From the NCBI GenBank assembly GCA_025360525.1, contig JANYCA010000197.1, positions 1-57,799 on the forward strand: 57,799 bases of DNA, read 5' to 3'. The position numbers were made by a program, and so were the translations under genes. Below, one piece after another: positions 25,137 through 33,945 of this stretch (position 1 is the first letter of the stretch; each line of letters begins with the position of its first letter). This DNA is from Chitinophagaceae bacterium (GTDB lineage: Bacteria > Bacteroidota > Bacteroidia > Chitinophagales > Chitinophagaceae). The notes under the pieces were generated by a model. That model saw nothing but the letters and a program-made list of their open reading frames with translations, ran no database searches and had not been told where the DNA came from.

Positions 25137-27677
25137 ATGATGAATTATCTCAAAAAAATTAGCCTGTTTGGATTGGCTTTTTGCACTGCACTTTCTTTAA
25201 CAGCCCAGATTAAGCCTAAAGCTACCATCGACTCGACTGACAGACCGGTAAAAGAAACGCCGAAAACTGCGCCAAAACCTTATAAAGAAGTAATAACTGA
25301 AAAAGCAAAAACAAGCAAAGGTTTCTTCACGGTTCATAAAGTGGAGGATAAATATTTTTTTGAGATTCCTCCACAATTATTTGGCAGGGATATATTAATG
25401 GTAAACAGGGTTTCCAAATCTTCTGTAGAAAGTCCAAAGGCTTTTAACGGCTACGCTGGCGACCAGATTAATGAAAACACCATACGATTTGAAAAGGGCC
25501 CCAACAACAAAATATTTCTTAAAAATATTTCGTACAATGTAAATCCCGATAGTTTGAAGCCGATGTACAAATCGGTTATGAATAGCAACATACAACCAAT
25601 TGCGATGGCTTTTGACGTTAAAGCCATTGCCAGCGATAGTTTGGGTGGAGGAATAGTAATTGATATTACCGATAACATCAGCAGCGATAATGAAGTTTTT
25701 GGTTTTGCAGGGTATAGCAAATCACAATTCCAGGTAGGATCGTACCAGGCAGATAAATCTTACATCGTCTCTGTACGCCCCTATCCTACCAACATAGAAA
25801 TTACTACGGTAAAAACATTTTCAAAAAGCGCAGGCGCACCTGTTTCAATACCAGGCATACCGCCCCCGCCGCCAAGTATGGCAACCGTAACAATAGAAAT
25901 GAATAGCTCTATGTTGCTGCTTCCGGAGAAGCCAATGATGCCAAGGTACATGGATAACCGGGTTGGCTATTTTGGAACGAGTTATACAGACTTTGATGCC
26001 AACCCTCAAGGCGTAAAAACCATCGAGCTGATAGCCCGTTGGAGACTGGAACCAAGGCCGGAAGACATGGACAAATACAGGAAAGGAGAATTGGTAGAAC
26101 CGCTAAAACCAATTGTTTTTTACATCGATCCAACCACACCAAAAAAATGGGTTTCTTATTTAATACAGGGTGTAAACGACTGGCAGGGCGCATTTGAAAA
26201 AGCAGGTTTTAAAAATGCCATCATTGGTAAAGAAGCGCCCACCAAAGAACAGGACAGCACCTGGAGCATGGAAGATGCCAGGAACAGCGGCGTTATTTAC
26301 AAACCATCGCCGGTAGAAAATGCGTACGGCCCCAGCACGGTAGATCCAAGAAGTGGGGAAATAATGGAAAGCCATATTGGCTGGTTTCACAACGTGATGA
26401 AACTACTGCACGACTGGTATATGATACAGGCCGGCGCTATAGACAGCAGGGCAAATAAAATGGTTTTTGATGATGAACTGATGGGAGATTTAATTCGCTT
26501 TGTTTCATCGCACGAAGTGGGCCACACGTTGGGGTTACCGCACAACTTTGGTTCCTCATCTGGCGTGCCTGTAGAAAATTTGCGTAACAAGGCCTGGGTA
26601 GAAGCGAATGGTCATACACCCAGCATTATGGATTACGCCCGTTTTAATTATGTGGCGCAGCCAGAAGATAATATTTCAAAGGCTGGTATTTACCCACGCA
26701 TTGGCGAATATGATAAATGGGCCATTGAGTGGGGATATAAAATAATTCCTGATGCTAAAACTGCAGAGGAAGAAGTACCCACTTTAGACAAATGGATAGA
26801 AGCCAAAGCAGACGATAAACGTTATTATTATGGTCGCCAGGGTCAACCAGACGACCCAAGAGACCAGAGTGAATGTATAGGAGACAATGCCATGAAAGCA
26901 TCTGCCTACGGCATTAAAAATCTGCAACGCATTTTGCCCAATTTAATTAACTGGACTAAACAACCCAATGAAGATTATGCTGCTTTGAGTGATATGTATG
27001 GCGAATTGGTGGCCCAGTTTAGAAGATACATTGGCCATGTTACCTATAATTTTGGAGGTGTTTATGAAACCTTAAAAAAGAACAACCAGGCCGGGAATGT
27101 GTATGAATATGTGAGTAAAGAAACACAGAAAGAAGCAGCAGATTTTATTTACAAACAGGTTTTTACATCCCCCACCTGGCTCATTAATAAAGATATAGTT
27201 TACAAAACCGGCCTTAATTCAACCGCAACTATTTTAACCTTACAGGAAGCTGCTTTAAGCAGAATGCTTAGCATCAATACCATGAATAAAATGTTGAATG
27301 CTGAAGCAGCCATTGGTAATAAAGCCTACACTGTAATTGACTTACTTACCGATTTAAAGCAAATGGTATTTACAGAATTACCCGGCAAAAAACCAGTGGA
27401 TATTTACCGAAGAAATTTGCAAAAAACCTATGTGGAAAGATTGGGAAATATCATAAATCCGATTACAACCAGTGGCGGGTTTACTTTTTCATTTGGTAAT
27501 GCCGCAGCGTCATTAGATACAAAGAAAACAGATATTCTTTCCTATTTAAAAGGTCATGCCCGTGAACTGAAAGCCTTGACAGATGCGGCCATTCCCGGAA
27601 CTACTGATAAAGCAACCAAATATCACCTGCAGGATTTGAGCGACCGTTTAAAGAAAATATTAGATCCAATTAAATAA
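25137..27677 (+). CDS. Large zinc-dependent metalloprotease (DUF5117/DUF4953 type)
   Basis: An 846-residue exported protein. A signal peptide (MMNYLKKISLFGLAFCTALSLTAQ) is followed by a charged Lys/Pro-rich linker. The catalytic motif HEVGHTLGLPHNF begins at His459, an extended zincin form HExGHxLGxxH with Met-turn-like IMDYARFN about 35 residues later. The upstream DUF5117 and DUF5118 domains match a group common in Bacteroidota and Acidobacteriota and thought to degrade peptides at the cell surface. There is no type IX sorting domain at the end. A strong intrinsic terminator follows. Confidence 0.88.
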   Translation: MMNYLKKISLFGLAFCTALSLTAQIKPKATIDSTDRPVKETPKTAPKPYKEVITEKAKTSKGFFTVHKVEDKYFFEIPPQLFGRDILMVNRVSKSSVESPKAFNGYAGDQINENTIRFEKGPNNKIFLKNISYNVNPDSLKPMYKSVMNSNIQPIAMAFDVKAIASDSLGGGIVIDITDNISSDNEVFGFAGYSKSQFQVGSYQADKSYIVSVRPYPTNIEITTVKTFSKSAGAPVSIPGIPPPPPSMATVTIEMNSSMLLLPEKPMMPRYMDNRVGYFGTSYTDFDANPQGVKTIELIARWRLEPRPEDMDKYRKGELVEPLKPIVFYIDPTTPKKWVSYLIQGVNDWQGAFEKAGFKNAIIGKEAPTKEQDSTWSMEDARNSGVIYKPSPVENAYGPSTVDPRSGEIMESHIGWFHNVMKLLHDWYMIQAGAIDSRANKMVFDDELMGDLIRFVSSHEVGHTLGLPHNFGSSSGVPVENLRNKAWVEANGHTPSIMDYARFNYVAQPEDNISKAGIYPRIGEYDKWAIEWGYKIIPDAKTAEEEVPTLDKWIEAKADDKRYYYGRQGQPDDPRDQSECIGDNAMKASAYGIKNLQRILPNLINWTKQPNEDYAALSDMYGELVAQFRRYIGHVTYNFGGVYETLKKNNQAGNVYEYVSKETQKEAADFIYKQVFTSPTWLINKDIVYKTGLNSTATILTLQEAALSRMLSINTMNKMLNAEAAIGNKAYTVIDLLTDLKQMVFTELPGKKPVDIYRRNLQKTYVERLGNIINPITTSGGFTFSFGNAAASLDTKKTDILSYLKGHARELKALTDAAIPGTTDKATKYHLQDLSDRLKKILDPIK

Positions 27678-27696
27678 CCTGAATTTACATCTCTGC

Positions 27697-27734
27697 AACA
27701 GGCATCAGTTAAATTACTGGTGCCTGTTTTTTTT
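27697..27734 (+). terminator. Intrinsic terminator after the metalloprotease
   Basis: ACAGGCATCAG (27698-27708) pairs with CTGGTGCCTGT (27717-27727), allowing one G-T pair, over an 8-base loop, followed by a run of T to 27734. It lies about 20 bases after the stop and before the convergent lactonase gene. Confidence 0.85.
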
Positions 27735-27763
27735 GCTGATTAAGCTTCATTCCTTTTATAAAG

Positions 27764-28657
27764 TCATTTACCAAACTCACAGGCAGGAAAGCCCTTAAAT
27801 CCACAATTGGATATTACGAAAAGCGCCCCAGCCATGGGCTGGCTTTCCAATGCTTCGTCCGTCAATCCAACCCTTGCAGAAGTGATATATAAATCTTCCA
27901 GGGATTCTCCACCAAAAGTGCAGGAAGTAACCCTACCAACAGGCAATGTAAAATGAAATAATTTTTCTCCAGTTGCCGGGTCCCACCTCGTAACCTGCCA
28001 GCCATCCCAGTGCGCTATCCACAACATACCTTCGGAGTCAATGGTCATCCCATCGGGAACACCATCCTGAGCCTTAATAGTAATGATCGTTCTTTCATTG
28101 CTGATATGCCCGGTTGTTTTATCATAGGCATACGCCACTACTTTAAACGAAGGCGAATCAATATAATACAGTGTTGTATGGTCTGCACTCCAGGCCATAC
28201 CGTTGGAGATAGATACGTTGTCAATCTTTTTTGTTACTCCAACATTCTTCTCTATTGTATAAACACTTCCTGCGCCTGCTTCTTCTGTAAGCGCCATGGT
28301 GCCTGCCCAAAATCTCCCTGCTGGATCACATTTGCCATCGTTAAAACGGTTGCCCGGCAAATGCGCTTCCGGGTCTTCAATCATTTTTGTTTCACCACTG
28401 GCCCTGTCAATAAAAGCAAAGCCATTTTGTAAAGCAGCAATAAAATTTCCATCGGTGCAAAAGGCAAATGCGCCGATTAGCTGGTCTAGTTGAATGGTAG
28501 TATGTATTTTATTTTTCGGTGCGTACCCATGAATGGCACCATTTAAAATATCAACCCAACACAACACCTGTTGTTTTGCATCCCACACAGGACCTTCGCC
28601 TAACAGGCAATGGTGTTCAACAACAACAATGGGCTGCCGACTGCTTTCCTTTATCAT
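27764..28657 (-). CDS. SMP-30/gluconolactonase family protein
   Basis: A 297-residue six-bladed propeller of the SMP-30 family. Metal ligands expected in the family are visible: Glu in LLGEGPVW (residue 18), Asn in NRFNDGKCDPAGRFWAGTM, and Asp in PDGMTID. It would hydrolyse an aldonolactone to the aldonate. The gene is last in an operon with an SDR dehydrogenase (11-base gap) and an IlvD/Edd dehydratase, which fits the lactonase step of an oxidative, non-phosphorylating sugar pathway. The actual sugar is unresolved (L-arabinose, D-xylose, L-fucose and others are possible). Confidence 0.88.
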   Translation of the reverse strand: MIKESSRQPIVVVEHHCLLGEGPVWDAKQQVLCWVDILNGAIHGYAPKNKIHTTIQLDQLIGAFAFCTDGNFIAALQNGFAFIDRASGETKMIEDPEAHLPGNRFNDGKCDPAGRFWAGTMALTEEAGAGSVYTIEKNVGVTKKIDNVSISNGMAWSADHTTLYYIDSPSFKVVAYAYDKTTGHISNERTIITIKAQDGVPDGMTIDSEGMLWIAHWDGWQVTRWDPATGEKLFHFTLPVGRVTSCTFGGESLEDLYITSARVGLTDEALESQPMAGALFVISNCGFKGFPACEFGK

Positions 28658-28668
28658 GATGATGGCAT

Positions 28669-29430
28669 TTAAAAAGGTGAAGGGCTGATGCAGGTCCAGC
28701 CGCCGTCAACCACCAGGCTTTGTCCTGTAATGTGTTTGGCTTTATCCGACACCAAAAACAATGCGGTATTGGCGATGTCTGTAACAGAAGCTGGCTTACC
28801 CATCGGCGTTAGCTTACTCCAGGTAGCAGCATAGGCGGCATCTTCCAATGTACGTTCGGTTAATGTAGCCCCGGGGGCAATGCTGTTAACGTTGATTTTA
28901 TATTGCGACAGTTCTATAACTAAATTTTTAGCCAGCATTTCCAGCGCCGCCTTGCTCATGCTATATGCGGCCAAATCTTTGTGCGCCTGGTGACCGGTTA
29001 CAGAAGATGTAAATAATATTGAACCGCCTGAAGGCTGCTTTTTCATTTGGTAGGCAGCTGCCTGTGCCAGGAAGAAAGTACCACCCAGGTTCACCTGCAT
29101 CACCCTGAAAAAAGCCTCCGGTGTATAGGTAAAAAAATTACCAAACAACGTAATGCCGGCATTGGCAATCACCACATCAAGCTGACCAAATTTCTCTACC
29201 GCAGCATCTACCATTTTTTGAATGAAGGCCGTATCGCTGGCATCTCCGGCAAAAGCAATGCAAGGGCCGCCGGTAGTCTCTGTCACCTGTTTTACCGCAT
29301 GGTCTGCCAGGGTTGGGTCAATATCATTTAAAAAAACATGTGCTCCTTCCTTTGCAAGCTGGCTGCAAATTTCAAGACCAATCCCTTGTCCGGCACCTGT
29401 TACTATGGCAACTTTGTTTTTGAAAGACAT
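28669..29430 (-). CDS. SDR family oxidoreductase (probable aldose dehydrogenase)
   Basis: A 253-residue classical short-chain dehydrogenase. The cofactor loop TGAGQGIG is at 11-18, the NAG motif near 90, and the catalytic Ser142/Ser143, Tyr156 and Lys160 form YSMSK. The Asp in FLNDIDP (residue 36) after the second strand suggests NAD preference. Placed between an aldonate dehydratase and a lactonase, it most likely oxidises an aldose at C1 to the lactone. The alternative of a later 2-keto-3-deoxy step cannot be excluded. It ends 11 bases before the lactonase start; upstream, a 131-base gap holds an AT-rich inverted repeat. Confidence 0.87.
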   Translation of the reverse strand: MSFKNKVAIVTGAGQGIGLEICSQLAKEGAHVFLNDIDPTLADHAVKQVTETTGGPCIAFAGDASDTAFIQKMVDAAVEKFGQLDVVIANAGITLFGNFFTYTPEAFFRVMQVNLGGTFFLAQAAAYQMKKQPSGGSILFTSSVTGHQAHKDLAAYSMSKAALEMLAKNLVIELSQYKINVNSIAPGATLTERTLEDAAYAATWSKLTPMGKPASVTDIANTALFLVSDKAKHITGQSLVVDGGWTCISPSPF

Positions 29431-29440
29431 CTTTTTTGAG

Positions 29441-29558
29441 TTATGAATTATGAATTATGAATTAAATTATGATCGATGAATTAAAATTCCAGACTTATCA
29501 ACAAGATGAAATAAGAAACTTTGTAATTATGAACCAACTCATAATTCATCATTCATAA
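29441..29558. repeat. AT-rich inverted repeat between SDR and dehydratase genes
   Basis: TTATGAATTATGAATTATGA (29441-29460) is an inverted match (19 of 20) to 29539-29558, across a 78-base loop. It lies within one operon, between the dehydratase stop and the SDR start, and could influence transcript stability or be a remnant of a mobile repeat. Confidence 0.55.
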
Positions 29559-29561
29559 TTA

Positions 29562-31277
29562 TCAGTGCGAATCTCTCTTTACCTTACTCCCTGAACCTCC
29601 TTTTAAAAAATCCATATCGGCACCCAAATGCGCCTGCTCTACATGGGTCTGGTACAACTGCACATAGCCACGGGAATGCATGGTTTCGGTTTGCTGCCAG
29701 GCTGCCCTGCGAATGATTAATTCTTCTTCAGACACATCCAGTTGCAACGTACGGTTGTGAGCATCAAGGTGGATGACATCCCCGTTTTGTACGAGGCCCA
29801 ACATACCTCCTGCCGCAGCTTCCGGTGATACATGCAGTACAACCGTTCCAAAACCGGTACCGCTCATTCTGCCATCGGAGATGCGTACCATATCTGTAAC
29901 ACCCAGTTCCAGTAATTTTTTTGGCAGGGCCATATTGCCCACTTCAGCCATACCGGGATAGCCCTTTGGTCCAACGTTTTTTAAAACCATAATACTGGTA
30001 GCATCAATCTCCAATTCAGGATTATCTATCCTTGCGTGGTAGTCTTCAATATTTTCAAATACCACGGCTTTGCCCGAATGTTTCAACAAGGCCGGTGTTG
30101 CAGCCGAAGCTTTTATCACGGCGCCATTCGGTGCAAGGTTTCCTTTTACTACGACGATGCCGGATTCAGGTTTAAAAGGATCCTGCATAGTGCTGATGAT
30201 CTTTCTGTCATAAACTTCTGCGCCAGCACAATTAGCACCCATCGTTTTGCCATTCACCGTGATTGCATCATTGTGAATGATGGCTTTCATCTCCTTTATT
30301 AATGCCGGTAAACCACCTGAGTAATAAAGGTCTTCCATGTAATTTTCGCCGGATGGCTGTATGTTAGCCAACAGCGGAATACCTTGAGAATATTGATCAA
30401 AATCATCGATGTTCAGATCAATCCCTATGCGGCCAGCTATGGCCAGTAAATGAATTACAAAATTGGTAGAGCCTCCAATGGCAGCATTGATCATAATGGC
30501 ATTTTCAAATGCCTGACGGGTAAGAATTTTTGATAAGGTCAGGTCTTCTTTTACCATTTCAACAATGCGCCTGCCCGACAATTGTGAAATCACTTTTCGC
30601 CTGGCATCTGCCGCCGGTATCGAAGCATTGTTGGGCAAAGACAGTCCCAATGCTTCCACCATTACTGCCATAGTTGAGGCCGTGCCCATTACGGCGCAAT
30701 ACCCCTGTGTGCGAGCCATACAGGCTTCTGCTTCTACAAATTCTTCGGGCGTTATTTGTCCCAATTTATTGGCGGTATCAAAACGCCATACATCAGAAGT
30801 GCCAATATCTTTCCCTTTCCAATGTCCTTTCAGCATTGGGCCGCCGGATATAACGAGTGTTGGGATATCTACACTGCATGCCCCCATAACCAGCGACGGC
30901 GTAGTTTTGTCACAACCACAAAGCAATACCACCCCATCAATCGGGTTGGCTCTGATGGATTCTTCCACATCCATACTCACGAGATTGCGGTATAACATGG
31001 CCGTGGGTTTTATCAAAGTTTCGCCCAACGACATCACGGGAAATTCTACCGGAAAACCGCCTGCTTCCAGCACGCCTTTTTTCACCGCTTCTGCCAGTTC
31101 CCTAAAATGCCCGTTGCAAGGTGTTAGTTCGCTCCAGGTATTGCAGATGCCGATGACAGGCCTGCCATCAAACATATCGGGTGGTGCACCCTGGTTTTTC
31201 ATCCATGCACGGTATATAAAACCATCCTTGCCTTTGCGACCAAACCAGTTTTGGCTTCTTAATTTTTCTTCTTCCAC
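29562..31277 (-). CDS. IlvD/Edd family sugar-acid dehydratase
   Basis: A 571-residue iron-sulfur dehydratase. Cys54 (LTPCNGHF), Cys122 (LCGCDKTTP) and Cys194 (GYCAVMGT) have the spacing of the 2Fe-2S L-arabinonate and D-xylonate dehydratases. The catalytic-type Ser is in SDGRMSGTGFG. The start is a GTG at 31277; an in-frame stop just upstream and no nearby ATG support it. Expected reaction: aldonate to 2-keto-3-deoxy-aldonate. Its operon partners SDR and SMP-30 supply the dehydrogenase and lactonase, but the later aldolase or dehydratase is missing here. True IlvD (branched-chain) function is less likely given this company. Confidence 0.9.
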   Translation of the reverse strand: MEEEKLRSQNWFGRKGKDGFIYRAWMKNQGAPPDMFDGRPVIGICNTWSELTPCNGHFRELAEAVKKGVLEAGGFPVEFPVMSLGETLIKPTAMLYRNLVSMDVEESIRANPIDGVVLLCGCDKTTPSLVMGACSVDIPTLVISGGPMLKGHWKGKDIGTSDVWRFDTANKLGQITPEEFVEAEACMARTQGYCAVMGTASTMAVMVEALGLSLPNNASIPAADARRKVISQLSGRRIVEMVKEDLTLSKILTRQAFENAIMINAAIGGSTNFVIHLLAIAGRIGIDLNIDDFDQYSQGIPLLANIQPSGENYMEDLYYSGGLPALIKEMKAIIHNDAITVNGKTMGANCAGAEVYDRKIISTMQDPFKPESGIVVVKGNLAPNGAVIKASAATPALLKHSGKAVVFENIEDYHARIDNPELEIDATSIMVLKNVGPKGYPGMAEVGNMALPKKLLELGVTDMVRISDGRMSGTGFGTVVLHVSPEAAAGGMLGLVQNGDVIHLDAHNRTLQLDVSEEELIIRRAAWQQTETMHSRGYVQLYQTHVEQAHLGADMDFLKGGSGSKVKRDSH

Positions 31278-31400
31278 GAGCTGTTTATTTATTGATCAAC
31301 ATTTTTAAATTCACTATCAGCAATTGACCTTTCAATGATAATCAAAATTTGAACATAAATGGAAATAGGTTTCAATAGATTTTAGGGTATACGTTTGGAA

Positions 31401-31530
31401 TGGGTGCATTGCAAATTGTCGCTATTGCCCCCATCCCCTAAAGGGGAGCCACTGCTTTAGAATGGGCGTTCTCATTGAATCCCTGCATCTATTCGAATTG
31501 AACGCCCTGCTACGATTTGAAATGCACCCA
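31401..31530. mobile_element. MITE-like element, copy 2 (best preserved)
   Basis: 130 bases with terminal inverted repeats of 22 bases, 19 matching, both tips reading TGGGTGCATT. The interior matches the 7441-7550 copy in opposite orientation at roughly 90% by eye, including the TCCCC...GGGGA hairpin. Flanking bases TTGGAA and TTAGAA are close to a 6-base target duplication but not exact. No transposase is encoded, so it would depend on an enzyme elsewhere. Confidence 0.7.
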
Positions 31531-31672
31531 TTAGAATGTATCGTATTTAAGAGTGGAGACTATTTTCTAATTTGCTGGTCCGGCGTTTAAGCTCTACCGA
31601 CATTTCCCTGCTGTTTACCGACAATTTAATTACGAATGCCTATTGAGCATTTTTACCTCGGCAAATGCCGTA

Positions 31673-31680
31673 TAGATTTG
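31673..31680 (+). promoter_or_regulatory. Putative -7 promoter element of the LiaF-like operon
   Basis: TAGATTTG fits the Bacteroidota -7 consensus TAnnTTTG, with a T-rich sequence (ATTTTT) about 19 bases upstream in place of a perfect TTTG. It would start transcription just before the ATG at 31700, leaving a very short leader. Confidence 0.5.
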
Positions 31681-31699
31681 TATAACAAAACAGATAAAA

Positions 31700-32470
31700 A
31701 TGGAAAACAATTCAAATTTCAACAAAAGGGAAAACGGCCGCATTGTAGGCGGTTTAATATTAGTTGCCGTAGGTGCAGTTTTGTTATTACGTAATATTGG
31801 TTTCCTGTTTCCGCATTGGCTGTTTAGCTGGCCAATGATTTTAATACTCGTTGGTATTTACAGTGGCTTTAAACATCAGTTCCGCAACAACAGCTGGATT
31901 ATATTGATTGCAATAGGTGGTTTTTTTCTGTTCGATCGCTTTATCCCGGAGCTTGGTCTTGAACGCTATTTTTGGCCAGTGCTAATCATTGTAATTGGCG
32001 TAATATTTATTTTAAGACCCAAAAAGTTTGGACGAATTAATGAAAGCTCCAATGAAACCAGTAGCACTTTCAATGTAGGCTACAACCCTGCATCTCTGCA
32101 ACCCTACGACAGCGCAACCTTATCAGACAATGACTATCTCATAATCAATTCCATATTCAGTGGTGTTAACAGAACGATTGTATCGAAAGATTTTAAAGGT
32201 GGAAAAATAAGTTGTGTATTTGGCGGCACAAATGTTGACCTAACACGGGCAGATATACAAGGTGAAGCCATACTTAAATTTGAAATAATTTTTGGTGGGG
32301 TAAAACTGATAGTGCCTCCACATTTTACTGTTATAAACGAAATTGATGGCGTATTTCATGGCGTGGATGATAAAAGAAAATACAGCGCTTCAACAAGTTC
32401 ATCGCCGGATAAAAAATTAATCCTCAGGGGGTCCGTAGTTTTTGGGGGTATCGAAATCAAGAGTTACTAA
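31700..32470 (+). CDS. DUF5668/LiaF-like membrane protein
   Basis: A 256-residue protein with an N-terminal DUF5668-type membrane module of three or four helices (about 17-110: GGLILVAVGAVLLLRNIGFL and following) and a soluble C-terminal beta-rich domain resembling the LiaF cell-wall-active-antibiotic-response domain (FGGTNVDLTRADIQGEAILKFEIIFGGVKLIVPP). In Firmicutes LiaF restrains the LiaRS envelope-stress kinase. It heads an operon with DUF4288, a LytS-type kinase and a LytTR regulator. A membrane-anchored modulator of that kinase is the natural inference, untested here. Confidence 0.82.
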   Translation: MENNSNFNKRENGRIVGGLILVAVGAVLLLRNIGFLFPHWLFSWPMILILVGIYSGFKHQFRNNSWIILIAIGGFFLFDRFIPELGLERYFWPVLIIVIGVIFILRPKKFGRINESSNETSSTFNVGYNPASLQPYDSATLSDNDYLIINSIFSGVNRTIVSKDFKGGKISCVFGGTNVDLTRADIQGEAILKFEIIFGGVKLIVPPHFTVINEIDGVFHGVDDKRKYSASTSSSPDKKLILRGSVVFGGIEIKSY

Positions 32471-32500
32471 TCATCATTTAACCATTTAAAAATAACAGCA

Positions 32501-32878
32501 ATGAAATGGTGGCTCGTTAAAATAGTTTACCGGTTTATTTACGGCAATGGACAGCACATTGCACAATTCAATGAACAGTTGAGAATGATAACTGCTGAGG
32601 ATGAATTACATGCTTTTCAAAAAGCAAGGCTGATAGGCGAACGTGAAGCAACAACAGTACAATACAACGACATTCAGCTAAGCTGGAAATTTATTGATGT
32701 GGTTGATATCAGTGCCGTAAGCAACATTAAGGATGGGGAAGAAATATGGTCCGTAATAAATGAAGAAACAGATGCAGCTATGTACATTCGCACCACACAG
32801 CAACAATCAAAGGCGCTGTTGGAGAAAGGCATACTTCATTACAACAGTTTAAATGAAACCGGCATTGGCAAAAAATAA
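32501..32878 (+). CDS. DUF4288 domain protein
   Basis: A 125-residue cytosolic protein of the DUF4288 type: MKWWLVKIVYRFIYGNGQHIAQFNEQLRMITAEDELHAFQKA, the usual opening in which a first strand is followed by a helix with ArLexA spacing, and WKFIDVVDIS in the middle. Its function is unknown. It lies 30 bases after the LiaF-like gene and its end overlaps the start of the histidine kinase gene by 26 bases (32853-32878), so the two are translationally coupled. A regulatory or accessory role for the kinase is an inference. Confidence 0.75.
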   Translation: MKWWLVKIVYRFIYGNGQHIAQFNEQLRMITAEDELHAFQKARLIGEREATTVQYNDIQLSWKFIDVVDISAVSNIKDGEEIWSVINEETDAAMYIRTTQQQSKALLEKGILHYNSLNETGIGKK

Positions 32879-33920
32879 TTTTAACGGAAGCATCCATACA
32901 AAATCAGCAGCGGTACTTTTTTTCGCAACCTGGTGGTTTGTATGGTTAGTATTCCAAATTACTTTATTACAAAGCGCCGGCATCCCTGCAGTAAAGGCGC
33001 TGGCAGATGCCGCAGTAAGTAATATTTTATTAGCCGCTTTTTGCCTGCTGGTATTTAATAACCTGCGGTATTATCTTCCAAAAAAAGAAAAATACCTGTA
33101 TGTTTTATTGATGGGATCGGCATTGGGCGGCATCTGGTTATTGCTTGTAAAGCTTATTTTAAAAGCATTTTATCAAAAGGATACAGTGTACATTCAACTA
33201 TTGCAACAAACTTCGTCTATCAGGTTTGCTGCAGCTTTCCTGATGATAATATGTTTTACAGCGATAGGCATTTTATGGTTTTCACAAAAAGAGCAGCAGG
33301 AAGAAAACGAAATACGGATTGCAATGGAGCAACTTGCAAACGAAGCAGAGTTAAACAAACTTCGTCAGCAACTACAACCGCATTTTTTATTTAACAGTCT
33401 TAATTCTATCAGTGCGCTTACAGGGCATCAGCCCGAAAAAGCAAGGCACATGATACAACAGTTGTCGGATTTTTTACGTGGCACTATCCGCAATGAAAGC
33501 CGGCAATGGGTTAGTTTGCAGGAAGAACTGGATTACTTACAACTATATCTGGATATTGAAAAGGTACGCTTTGGCCAGCGGTTACAGACAACGATTGCAT
33601 GTGATGAACCAGCTAAAACTTTTCAAATACCATCGCTGTTATTACAGCCGTTGGTAGAAAATTCCATTAAGTTTGGGCTATACGATACCGTGGGTGAAGT
33701 TGAAATTTTAATTGTTGCAAAAAATAATAATGGTATGCTGGAAGTAACTGTTCAAAACCCATATGACGCAGCTACATCGGGCTCAGTAAATGGGGCCGGT
33801 TTTGGATTGGCTTCCATTAAAAGAAGACTGTTTTTACTGTATGGCAGGCAGGATTTATTACAAATAAAAAAAGACGCAGCTACATTTATTACAGTCGTGA
33901 GCATTCCTCAAAAAGTATAA
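32853..33920 (+). CDS. LytS/YehU-type sensor histidine kinase
   Basis: A 355-residue membrane kinase of the His_kinase (PF06580) type. Four transmembrane segments (about 18-40, 51-69, 82-104, 122-143) form an extracytoplasmic-light sensor. A short coiled coil (148-172) leads into the H-box RQQLQPHFLFNSLNSIS with His177 as the phosphorylation site, and the ATPase part includes PSLLLQPLVENSIKFGL and GFGLASIKRRL. The ATG at 32853 lies within the DUF4288 gene. It should phosphorylate the adjacent LytTR regulator (33946). The lack of a large periplasmic domain suggests it senses the membrane or a partner such as the LiaF-like protein. Confidence 0.9.
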   Translation: MKPALAKNNFNGSIHTKSAAVLFFATWWFVWLVFQITLLQSAGIPAVKALADAAVSNILLAAFCLLVFNNLRYYLPKKEKYLYVLLMGSALGGIWLLLVKLILKAFYQKDTVYIQLLQQTSSIRFAAAFLMIICFTAIGILWFSQKEQQEENEIRIAMEQLANEAELNKLRQQLQPHFLFNSLNSISALTGHQPEKARHMIQQLSDFLRGTIRNESRQWVSLQEELDYLQLYLDIEKVRFGQRLQTTIACDEPAKTFQIPSLLLQPLVENSIKFGLYDTVGEVEILIVAKNNNGMLEVTVQNPYDAATSGSVNGAGFGLASIKRRLFLLYGRQDLLQIKKDAATFITVVSIPQKV

Positions 33921-33945
33921 AACTCGTCACCATTTTTAAATTACC

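Larger units (their letters stand above)
31278..31699. other. Divergent intergenic region carrying a MITE-like element
   Basis: This gap of 422 bases separates divergent operons. It holds the best-preserved MITE-like element (31401-31530) and, at its right end, a promoter-like TAGATTTG for the envelope operon. I see no gene in it. A promoter for the dehydratase operon must lie left of the element or within it. Confidence 0.6.
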
